Below, in pieces: positions 1-6,393 of a DNA stretch of 7,157 nt. The position numbers and the translations under genes were made by a program. The first letter of the stretch is position 1. Each line of letters opens with the position of its first letter. This stretch comes from an uncultured bacterium (lineage in GTDB: Bacteria > Bacillota > Clostridia > Lachnospirales > Lachnospiraceae), in contig CAJMNU010000073.1 of assembly GCA_905214855.1 (NCBI GenBank), positions 1 through 7,157 on the forward strand, given 5' to 3'. The notes below the pieces were generated by a model. That model did no database searches and was not told where the DNA came from. It saw nothing but the letters and a program-made list of their open reading frames with translations.

Positions 1-755
<755 letters not shown>

Positions 756-762
756 TTCACAT

Positions 763-770
763 TCCCTTCT
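763..770 (-). promoter_or_regulatory. Ribosome binding site deciding a TTG start for glpK
   Basis: AGAAGGGA lies seven bases before the TTG at 755, inside the short gap after the DUF1667 stop codon (774-772). The only nearby ATG (761-759) is out of frame and runs straight into TGA. The spacing and the family N-terminus ([10 protein letters not shown]) therefore favour the TTG. Confidence 0.7.
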
Positions 771-771
771 T

Positions 772-1161
772 TCACTGTATTCTTTTTCCCACTTTTTTTG
801 TTGCAATGATATCTATGCCTGTCTCTGCCACATTTTGAAGTATCACATCACCAATTTCAATTGGAGCAATTGCCACAATGTTTCTCACAGCATCTATACA
901 TTCCCTGATCTTAGATTTTGGTATATCAGATGCCGTTTTTACAGAAAGCATGGGAATTTCTCCATCTAGCACTTTCACTGTAGTTGTCACGATCCTAGTT
1001 GGACTTACACACTCTTTTTGAGCATAGATCTCTCCTCTTTTACAATGATTTCCTTCTACTGAAATCACTACATCGTCTTTCTTTTTTGCACTCAGCTGAC
1101 AGCCAAGAGGACAACCAATACAAATTAAAGCAATCTCTTCTATTTCCTTTACCTGTTTCAT
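772..1161 (-). CDS. DUF1667 family cysteine-motif protein of the G3P oxidoreductase operon
   Basis: This small soluble protein (129 aa) has no signal peptide or membrane segment. It has an N-terminal cysteine cluster, C-I-G-C-P-L-G-C (Cys14, Cys17, Cys21), followed by [12 protein letters not shown] (Cys40) and [10 protein letters not shown]. This arrangement is typical of the DUF1667 family, which is usually encoded beside GlpA-like and GlpB-like flavoproteins. The clustered cysteines suggest a metal or Fe-S site, so an electron-transfer or assembly role with the two upstream oxidoreductases is plausible; that role is inferred and not assigned by the sequence. I chose the ATG at 1161, seven bases after the upstream stop codon, with GAAAGGA (1180-1174) as ribosome site at a rather long 12-nt spacing. 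A TTG at 1203 would give 14 more residues overlapping the upstream gene and is less likely. It is co-transcribed with its neighbours, and glpK follows 16 bp later. Confidence 0.85.
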   Translation of the reverse strand: MKQVKEIEEIALICIGCPLGCQLSAKKKDDVVISVEGNHCKRGEIYAQKECVSPTRIVTTTVKVLDGEIPMLSVKTASDIPKSKIRECIDAVRNIVAIAPIEIGDVILQNVAETGIDIIATKKVGKRIQ

Positions 1162-1168
1162 AAATACA

Positions 1169-2497
1169 TTAAGTCCTTTCTTTGTCTTTTTCACAGATTG
1201 CAATTGTAATATCTTTTAATTCTTCTCCAGCATCCAAAAATTCTTTCTTTTGCAAAATAACTGACTCCATCTCTCCTGGTGCCATCACCCGTTTTGGGAA
1301 TGTTTTTACCAAAGTATCTCCAAAATAAACATGAATCGCCTTGTCTTTCATCACATCTGTCACTCTAAACCGGATCGTCACCCGATCTTCCTGCATCTTT
1401 TTAGGATGGATCCTTTTAGGCACAGTATATCGGACTCCATTCCCTGTTTTCAGAGTAATTTCCCAATGATCTTCCCTCTCATGTACGTTTTCATTCCTTG
1501 TATTAGAACTGCCTTGTACAGATTTGACAAAAGCTGCTGCGTGCTTTCCAGCCATTGCTGCCTCTTCACTGACATAATCCACCAGATCATGCACATGAAG
1601 CACATTTCCACACGCAAAAACTCCCGAAATACTGGTGGAAAAATTCTCATCCACCTGTGGTCCTTGCGTAGCCGTCTCCATCAAGATCCCTGCCTCCTGA
1701 GCAAGCTCATTTTCTGGTATCAGACCAACCGAAAGCAGTAACGTATCACAGGAAATATATTCCTCCGTTCCCAGAATCGGTTTTTTCTTTTCATCCACCT
1801 GTGCTAATGTCACTCCACACAAACGTTCCTTTCCATGGATCTCCACAACAGTATGGGAGAGTTTAAGCGGGATATTATAATCTTTTAGACATTGTACAAT
1901 ATTTCTCTTTAATCCACCAGAATACGGCAAAAGTTCTGCGACAACCTTCACTTTTGCCCCCTCTAATGTCATACGTCTTGCCATGATCAATCCAATATCA
2001 CCTGATCCTAAGATCACGACTTCTCTTCCCGGAAGAAATCCCTCCATATTGACCAATCTCTGTGCTGTACCTGCTGAATAGATTCCCGCTGGACGAGTTC
2101 CCGGAATCAGAAGCGCTCCTCTTGGTCTCTCCCGACATCCCATAGCAAGCACCACTGCCTTTGCTTGTATCACAAACACTCCATCTTCTTTGTTCATTGC
2201 CATGATTTCTTTTTGGGGTGACAAAGATAATACCATTGTATTCAGCTTTACATCTATCTTCCATTTTTCTGCTTCCTCAATAAAACGCCATGCATATTCT
2301 GGTCCTGTCAATTCTTCATGAAAGGTATGCAAACCAAATCCATTGTGGATACACTGGTTCAAAATCCCCCCAAGCCTCTCATCACGCTCTAAAATAAGGA
2401 CATCATGCGCTCCTGCTTTCTTTGCTGCGATCGCTGCTGCCAGCCCTGCAGGTCCTCCTCCTAAAATAATAACTTCTCTCTCTGCTCTCTCTTTCAT
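1169..2497 (-). CDS. FAD-dependent pyridine nucleotide-disulfide type oxidoreductase, GlpB-like partner of GlpA
   Basis: This 442-residue cytoplasmic flavoprotein has a two-dinucleotide-binding-domain fold. The FAD site is at the N-terminus (ILGGGPAGLAAA, residues 11-22), with a second Rossmann motif, VVILGSGDIGL, at about 160-170 for NAD(P)H or a similar donor. The later FAD-contact region is GVFACGNVLHVHDLVDYVSEEA. The characteristic NQCIHNGFG (Cys49) and AMGCRERPRG (Cys121) are present. The CxxC disulfide of thioredoxin reductases is absent, so it is not TrxB. Residues from about 335 onward form a C-terminal extension of roughly 100 residues with no motif I recognise. Its start overlaps the glpA stop as ATGA, implying translational coupling; GAAAGGA sits eight to nine bases before the ATG. 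Its likely role is to link electrons from G3P oxidation by GlpA to a pyridine nucleotide or another acceptor, together with the DUF1667 protein. The family assignment is firm; the electron acceptor is inferred. Confidence 0.9.
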   Translation of the reverse strand: MKERAEREVIILGGGPAGLAAAIAAKKAGAHDVLILERDERLGGILNQCIHNGFGLHTFHEELTGPEYAWRFIEEAEKWKIDVKLNTMVLSLSPQKEIMAMNKEDGVFVIQAKAVVLAMGCRERPRGALLIPGTRPAGIYSAGTAQRLVNMEGFLPGREVVILGSGDIGLIMARRMTLEGAKVKVVAELLPYSGGLKRNIVQCLKDYNIPLKLSHTVVEIHGKERLCGVTLAQVDEKKKPILGTEEYISCDTLLLSVGLIPENELAQEAGILMETATQGPQVDENFSTSISGVFACGNVLHVHDLVDYVSEEAAMAGKHAAAFVKSVQGSSNTRNENVHEREDHWEITLKTGNGVRYTVPKRIHPKKMQEDRVTIRFRVTDVMKDKAIHVYFGDTLVKTFPKRVMAPGEMESVILQKKEFLDAGEELKDITIAICEKDKERT

Positions 2498-3927
2498 ACA
2501 TAAGATCCTTTCAAAAGTTCTGATCCTTTTCTATTTTTACGGACATCCATAGGGTCTATAGAAAGTTCTCTTTCTAAAATCTCCATTGTTTTTGGTGTAC
2601 AAAATCCTGCCTGACATCGCCCCATCCCAGCACGTGTCCTTCGTTTGATCCCATCCAGTGTCTTTGCACCAAGCGGTCTGTGGATCGCTTCCAAGATCTC
2701 TCCCTCTGTCACAGATTCACAGCGGCATACCACATTGCCATATACCGGATTTTCCCTGATTTTTTGATTTTTCTCTTCGATACTAAGCATCTGAAAACGT
2801 GTGATCCCCACACGTCTTGAATGAAAATCTGTTTTCTTATCAGCCTGTAATCTCTTACTGATCTGTTCTGCCAAAAAAATCCCGATTGCCGGAGCACTGG
2901 TAAGACCAGGAGATTCTATTCCTGCTGCATCAAAAAATCCCGTTGCATCTTTTGCTTCTCCAATGACAAAGTCATCTCCTGCTTCATGTGCACGCAGACC
3001 AGAAAACGATGTGATCATCATATTCCTTGGAATCTTTTTTACGCTAAGAGCCGCTTTTTCACACACCGTTTCCATCCCTTCTGTCGTAGTAGCTGTATCC
3101 TCTTTATCCAAAATATCTTCCGCAGTCGGTCCTAACATCAAATTTCCATGTACAGTCGGAGTGACCAAAACTCCTTTTCCAAGTTTGGTTGGAAGTTGGA
3201 ACACCGTATGCTGAACCATCTTTCCTGCTTTTTTATCTAAAAGGCAATACTGCCCTCTTCTTGGTGTAATGGAAATCTTGTGCCTGCTTACCATATTATG
3301 CAGTCTATCACTGTATACTCCTGCCGCATTCACAACCGTCTTACTCTGAAATGTCCCATTGTTCGTTTTTATCTCATATCCTTTTTCATCCTTCAAAGGA
3401 ACAACGGACAGTACCTCTGTATCAAACATAAAGTCCACTCCATTTTCACATGCATTCTCTGCCATTGCGATTGTCAGACCAAACGGACATACGATCCCTC
3501 CTGTTGGAGCATAGAGAAAAGCCACCACGGAATCTGAAATCTCAGGTTCTATCTCCCTCATTTCCTCGCCTCGCACGATCCTAAGTCCTTGCACACCATT
3601 TTGCACACCTTTTTTAAGCAGTTCTTCCAATTTCCAGATATCCTGTTCCTGAAAACAGAGTACAATAGAACCATTCTGCTCAAAATCAAAATCTAATTCT
3701 TCTGCTAATTGAGGCATCATCTGATTTCCTAAAACATTCAATCTGGCTTTCCATGTACCCGGAACGGCATCAAATCCGGCATGGACAATCCCACTATTTG
3801 CTTTGGAAGTTCCACAACAGACATCTTCCTCCCTTTCCAGAACTCCTACTTTAAGCTGATAGCGTGACAATTCCCTTGCAACCGAACATCCCACCACACC
3901 TGCACCGATAACCAATACATCATACAT
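2494..3927 (-). CDS. glpA: FAD-dependent glycerol-3-phosphate dehydrogenase with C-terminal BFD-like [2Fe-2S] domain
   Basis: The protein oxidises G3P to dihydroxyacetone phosphate at an FAD. The N-terminal DAO domain begins at once with YDVLVIGAGVVGCSVAREL (GxGxxG at residues 8-13) and continues with GTSKANSGIVHAGFDA and, later, VVNAAGVYSD and FSGLRA, typical of anaerobic-type GlpA. The C-terminal part carries CRCESVTEGEI and RCQAGFC, placing four cysteines as CxC-x34-CxxxxC (401, 403, 438, 443), the pattern of a BFD-like [2Fe-2S] domain. The total is 477 residues. I chose the ATG at 3927 because it gives the family N-terminus and has AGGAG and AGGAT sequences just upstream. An ATG at 4011 would add 28 Lys/Glu-rich residues and lies upstream of the predicted transcription start. 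It is first in the operon and overlaps the next gene by 4 bp. Electrons probably leave through the [2Fe-2S] domain to the partner flavoprotein (inference). Confidence 0.93.
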   Translation of the reverse strand: MYDVLVIGAGVVGCSVARELSRYQLKVGVLEREEDVCCGTSKANSGIVHAGFDAVPGTWKARLNVLGNQMMPQLAEELDFDFEQNGSIVLCFQEQDIWKLEELLKKGVQNGVQGLRIVRGEEMREIEPEISDSVVAFLYAPTGGIVCPFGLTIAMAENACENGVDFMFDTEVLSVVPLKDEKGYEIKTNNGTFQSKTVVNAAGVYSDRLHNMVSRHKISITPRRGQYCLLDKKAGKMVQHTVFQLPTKLGKGVLVTPTVHGNLMLGPTAEDILDKEDTATTTEGMETVCEKAALSVKKIPRNMMITSFSGLRAHEAGDDFVIGEAKDATGFFDAAGIESPGLTSAPAIGIFLAEQISKRLQADKKTDFHSRRVGITRFQMLSIEEKNQKIRENPVYGNVVCRCESVTEGEILEAIHRPLGAKTLDGIKRRTRAGMGRCQAGFCTPKTMEILERELSIDPMDVRKNRKGSELLKGSYV

Positions 3928-3962
3928 CTTATCCTGCTTCTCCTTTTCTGTCTTTTTATTCG

Positions 3963-3996
3963 TTTTCTCTTCTATACTCTTCTCTCTTTTATACTC
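3963..3996 (-). repeat. Imperfect 17-nt tandem direct repeat in the glpA leader
   Basis: On the minus strand two adjacent units read GAGTATAAAAGAGAGAA (3996-3980) and GAGTATAGAAGAGAAAA (3979-3963), matching at 15 of 17 positions. They start at or next to the predicted glpA transcription start and sit in a strongly purine-rich leader. The function is unknown; it could be an operator, an RNA-binding site or chance in low-complexity sequence. Confidence 0.55.
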
Positions 3997-4001
3997 CTTT
4001 G

Positions 4002-4030
4002 ATTTTATCATTTTTTATTGAGAAAGTCAT
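4002..4030 (-). promoter_or_regulatory. Predicted SigA-type promoter of the glpA operon
   Basis: Read on the minus strand there is ATGACT (4030-4025), a 17-nt spacer, and TAAAAT (4007-4002). These match four and five positions of the consensus. Transcription would begin near 3995, leaving a purine-rich leader of about 70 nt before the ATG at 3927. No intrinsic terminator or clear antiterminator hairpin is visible in that leader, so control by GlpP-type antitermination is not supported by what I can see. Confidence 0.45.
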
Positions 4031-4039
4031 GAGATTTGC

Positions 4040-4068
4040 TTGACTTTTTTCAGACATTTTTCTATAAT
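4040..4068 (+). promoter_or_regulatory. SigA-type promoter of the GNAT acetyltransferase gene
   Basis: TTGACT (4040-4045), a 17-nt spacer and a perfect TATAAT (4063-4068) make a near-consensus housekeeping promoter. Transcription would start near 4075. That excludes the upstream in-frame ATG at 4036 and supports the start at 4102. Confidence 0.85.
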
Positions 4069-4088
4069 AGGCACAATTATTCAAAAAA

Positions 4089-4093
4089 GGGGG
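4089..4093 (+). promoter_or_regulatory. Ribosome binding site of the GNAT gene
   Basis: The run AAAAAAGGGGGAT places GGGGG eight bases before the ATG at 4102. Together with the promoter at 4040-4068 this fixes the start codon. Confidence 0.75.
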
Positions 4094-4101
4094 ATAAACT
4101 C

Positions 4102-4893
4102 ATGAAACAACTAGATAACTCTCATACTGATCTTGCCCTGTCTTATCTGTCAGAAGAACCAGAATTCAATCTGTTTTTGACAGGCGATATTGCCAATTGT
4201 GGGATGAAAAGTGATCTCGTCCGTACTTACACAGCAGATGAGTGGGATGAAAACAAGGAATTTCCTTACTTTATCCTAGATTACAATGGTAATTTTCTGG
4301 TATACAGCAAAGATCCTGTCTATGATGCAAAGACAGTGGCTCATTTTTTATCCTCTCAGACTATGCACAATCTCAGCGGAAAACAAAATATCATAGAACA
4401 GCTCTGCCCTTATTTCCCAGAGCGAAGGATTCAGAACACTTACATGGCAAGACTCAATAAGGTAGATCCTGCCTTTTCTTTTTCAGATATCCCTGTCACC
4501 AAATTAGGAGAATCTGATCTGGAACAAATTTATGAATTGTATATGCAGATCAAAGAATTTGCTGCCACCTACAGTGGACGTTCTAAAGAAAATATAATAG
4601 AAGGCATAAAATACAATGTACACTATGGCTATAAAAAAGATGGCGTTTTGCTGGCGATCGCAGGACTCAGCGCTTCCACAGAGACATCTGCCATGTTGGT
4701 AGGTGTTGCGACACATCCCGATTTCCGTGAACAGGGATATGCCAGTGCGGTAGTTGGAAAGCTATGTCAAAACGAATTAGAAAGTGGAAAACAATTTTTA
4801 TGTTTATTCTATGACAATCCAAAAGCAGGAAGGATCTACAACCGGATCGGATTTAAAGAATTAGGGATTTACACCATGTTGAGAAGTCAATAA
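4102..4893 (+). CDS. GNAT family N-acetyltransferase
   Basis: This 263-residue soluble protein carries a C-terminal GNAT acyl-CoA transferase domain in roughly its last 130 residues. Acetyl-CoA binding motif A is seen as LVGVATHPDFREQGYA (Arg209-Glu-Gln-Gly212-Tyr-Ala, the R/QxxGxG/A signature), and the late motif is FYDNPKAGRIYNRIGF. The N-terminal half (residues about 1-125) looks like the non-catalytic GNAT-like half found in two-part acetyltransferases and contains no motif I can assign. The substrate cannot be told from sequence. It is a single-gene unit, divergent from glpA, with its own strong promoter and a terminator 24 bp after the stop codon. Nothing links it functionally to glycerol metabolism beyond the shared upstream region. 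Confidence 0.88.
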   Translation: MKQLDNSHTDLALSYLSEEPEFNLFLTGDIANCGMKSDLVRTYTADEWDENKEFPYFILDYNGNFLVYSKDPVYDAKTVAHFLSSQTMHNLSGKQNIIEQLCPYFPERRIQNTYMARLNKVDPAFSFSDIPVTKLGESDLEQIYELYMQIKEFAATYSGRSKENIIEGIKYNVHYGYKKDGVLLAIAGLSASTETSAMLVGVATHPDFREQGYASAVVGKLCQNELESGKQFLCLFYDNPKAGRIYNRIGFKELGIYTMLRSQ

Positions 4894-4917
4894 GATCACG
4901 TAAATACCATATCTCTA

Positions 4918-4979
4918 AACAACAATAAAAACTGCGTCTCGCCAAGTCACTTTGGCAGGACGCAGTTTTTATTGTTGTT
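4918..4979. terminator. Long bidirectional intrinsic terminator between convergent genes
   Basis: Arms 4918-4938 and 4959-4979 form a perfect 21-bp inverted repeat containing AAAAACTGCGTC and GACGCAGTTTTT. The stem continues after a G-U pair and one mismatch with GCCAA/TTGGC closing a 6-nt loop. On each strand the GC-rich core is followed by TTTTT, so it can stop transcription from the GNAT gene (plus) and from the trpS side (minus). Confidence 0.93.
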
Positions 4980-4980
4980 C

Positions 4981-5109
4981 AGTTTTTATCCATTCCCCAT
5001 TCATGGATTCAGCAATGATTCCAGCTTATCATCCTAAAATACTGCACGAAACCATCCATCTCCACTTCCACTTGCTGTTGTGTATGCCTCTCCCTGTCGC
5101 CTGACTCAT
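4981..5109. other. Intergenic stretch with overlapping short open frames, no assignable gene
   Basis: This region lies between the two terminators. On the minus strand, three frames are open over much of it. One gives a 26-aa frame from ATG 5109 to 5029 containing KWKWRWM. One gives a 38-aa frame from ATG 5125 to 5009 containing YESGDRERHTQQQ. The third is broken by a TGA at 5108-5106, then reads on with QGEAYTTASGSGDGWF to a TAG at 5036. None has a convincing ribosome site, and all would lie at or past the trpS terminator. It may be an intergenic repeat or a gene remnant; I do not call a gene. Confidence 0.35.
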
Positions 5110-5151
5110 AAAAAAGCAGCAGCATACCGCCTTTTAGCAATATACTGCCGC
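5110..5151 (-). terminator. Intrinsic terminator of trpS
   Basis: On the minus strand a 15-bp stem (5151-5137 with 5130-5116, including four G-U pairs) closes the loop TAAAAG and is followed at once by six T (5115-5110). It begins 16 bp after the trpS stop codon. It is separate from the bidirectional terminator further on, so trpS transcripts meet two terminators in series. Confidence 0.85.
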
Positions 5152-5167
5152 AGATCCATCTTAAAAA

Positions 5168-6172
5168 TTATCGGATCCTCTCTGGGAATCCAATCTTCTT
5201 GTGTACTTTGCGCAGAGTCTTCATTGCATAATAGTTTGCTTTTTCTGCGTTATTCTTAATGACCTGATCAATATAATCTTTATTCTTAGATAATTCTGCA
5301 TAACGCTCCTGCAATGGTCTGAGCGTTCCAACAACAGTTTCCCCGACTGCCATTTTAAAATCACCGTATCCGCAGTTTTCAAATTCTTTCACTGCTTCAT
5401 CTGGTGTCTTTCCTGTACATGCACAATAGATATCCAGCAGATTCTTGATTCCTGGCTGTTCATCACGGTAACAGATATGTGCCTCAGAATCTGTAACTGC
5501 ACGTTTGAATTTGCGGATAATGGTATCTGGATCGTCCATAAGATAAATACTTGCATTTGCGTTCTCATCTGACTTGGACATTTTCTTTGTCGGATCCTGA
5601 AGACTCATGATCTTTGCACCACTCTTGCCAAGATAGGCTTCTGGAATGGTAAAGACATCTCCATAGATTGCGTTAAAGCGCTGTGCAATATCACGGCACA
5701 GTTCCAAATGCTGCATCTGATCGATTCCTACCGGAACTACATCTGCCTGATACAACAAGATATCTGCTGCCATAAGCACTGGATAAGTAAACAATCCTGC
5801 ATTGATGTTATCTGCATGTTTTGCCGCCTTATCCTTAAACTGTGTCATACGGTTCAACTCACCCATATAGGTATAACAGTTTAAAATCCATGCCAATTCC
5901 GCATGACCAGATACATGGGATTGATAATAAATACAGTTTTTCTCCGGATCTAAACCTGCTGCAATATAAAGAGTCAAAAGATTTCTTGCTCTTCTTCTCA
6001 ATTCTGCCGGATCCTGCCGTACTGTGATGGAATGCATATCTACAACACTGTAAAATGTGGTATATTCATCTGCAATTTTTACCCAGTTCTGCAATGCTCC
6101 CAAATAATTTCCCAATGTCAGGTTTCCGGTTGCCTGCATACCGCTGAATAAGATCTTCTCTCCATTTAACAT
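5168..6172 (-). CDS. trpS: Tryptophanyl-tRNA synthetase
   Basis: This class I aminoacyl-tRNA synthetase charges tRNA-Trp with tryptophan using ATP in the cytoplasm. The Rossmann-fold HIGH region is the TrpRS form TGNLTLGNYLGA (residues 15-26), and the second signature is KMSKSDEN (KMSKS at 197-201). Other TrpRS features are the region around VVDMHSIT, MTQFKDKA, TYPVLMAADILLYQAD and VPVGIDQMQHLEL. The length of 334 residues is normal for bacterial TrpRS, so it appears complete. AAGGAGAC lies about nine bases before the ATG at 6172. It has its own promoter (6255-6283) and terminator (5110-5151), so it is probably monocistronic. The 75-nt leader is too short for a T-box riboswitch, and none of its motifs is seen. 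Confidence 0.97.
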   Translation of the reverse strand: MLNGEKILFSGMQATGNLTLGNYLGALQNWVKIADEYTTFYSVVDMHSITVRQDPAELRRRARNLLTLYIAAGLDPEKNCIYYQSHVSGHAELAWILNCYTYMGELNRMTQFKDKAAKHADNINAGLFTYPVLMAADILLYQADVVPVGIDQMQHLELCRDIAQRFNAIYGDVFTIPEAYLGKSGAKIMSLQDPTKKMSKSDENANASIYLMDDPDTIIRKFKRAVTDSEAHICYRDEQPGIKNLLDIYCACTGKTPDEAVKEFENCGYGDFKMAVGETVVGTLRPLQERYAELSKNKDYIDQVIKNNAEKANYYAMKTLRKVHKKIGFPERIR

Positions 6173-6221
6173 ATCGCTCTGTCTCCTTCCCGGCTTTTCT
6201 GTCCGTTTTTTAGATATGTTC

Positions 6222-6239
6222 TATCTTAATTCTAAGATA
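6222..6239 (-). other. Small AU-rich hairpin in the trpS leader
   Basis: TATCTTA-GAAT-TAAGATA forms a 7-bp perfect stem with a 4-nt loop just downstream of the predicted transcription start. It is AU-only in the stem and therefore weak, and it has no T-tract. It might protect the 5' end of the mRNA, or it may simply reflect base composition. Confidence 0.3.
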
Positions 6240-6254
6240 TCTTATAATATATTT

Positions 6255-6283
6255 AGTGTACCTTTCTATACCACAATTGTCAA
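6255..6283 (-). promoter_or_regulatory. SigA-type promoter of trpS
   Basis: On the minus strand there is a perfect TTGACA (6283-6278), a 17-nt spacer and TACACT (6260-6255). Transcription would start near 6248, giving a leader of about 75 nt. The palindrome ACAATTGT overlaps the -35 box. Confidence 0.75.
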
Positions 6284-6393
6284 ACACTTTCCTCTTTCAC
6301 GATACTCTTATTTTTCTATTCCATGTATCTGCCTTTCATCGGATATTTTATCTTTCCATTTTTCAATTTGGTTCTTTCTTCACAATTGTTGCT

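Noticed and set aside
1331..1741. 136-codon open frame on the plus strand
   Set aside because: It is antisense to the FAD oxidoreductase gene, its translation has no recognisable family features, and no ribosome site or promoter was seen.
3928..4011. N-terminal extension of GlpA from an ATG at 4011
   Set aside because: The 28 Lys/Glu-rich residues are not part of the family, there is no ribosome site, and the predicted promoter -10 box overlaps this ATG region.
4036..4101. Upstream ATG start for the GNAT protein
   Set aside because: It lies before the promoter boxes at 4040-4068; the ATG at 4102 has a strong ribosome site.
5106..5108. In-frame TGA between two protein-like segments as a selenocysteine codon
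   Set aside because: No clear SECIS-type hairpin follows the TGA, the TGA comes right after the terminator T-tract, and there is no good ribosome site for the frame.
5029..5109. Trp-rich 26-residue frame (KWKWRWM) as a tryptophan-sensing leader peptide for trpS
   Set aside because: It lies downstream of trpS on the same strand, after its terminator, so it cannot be a leader for that gene, and no downstream trp gene is on that strand here.
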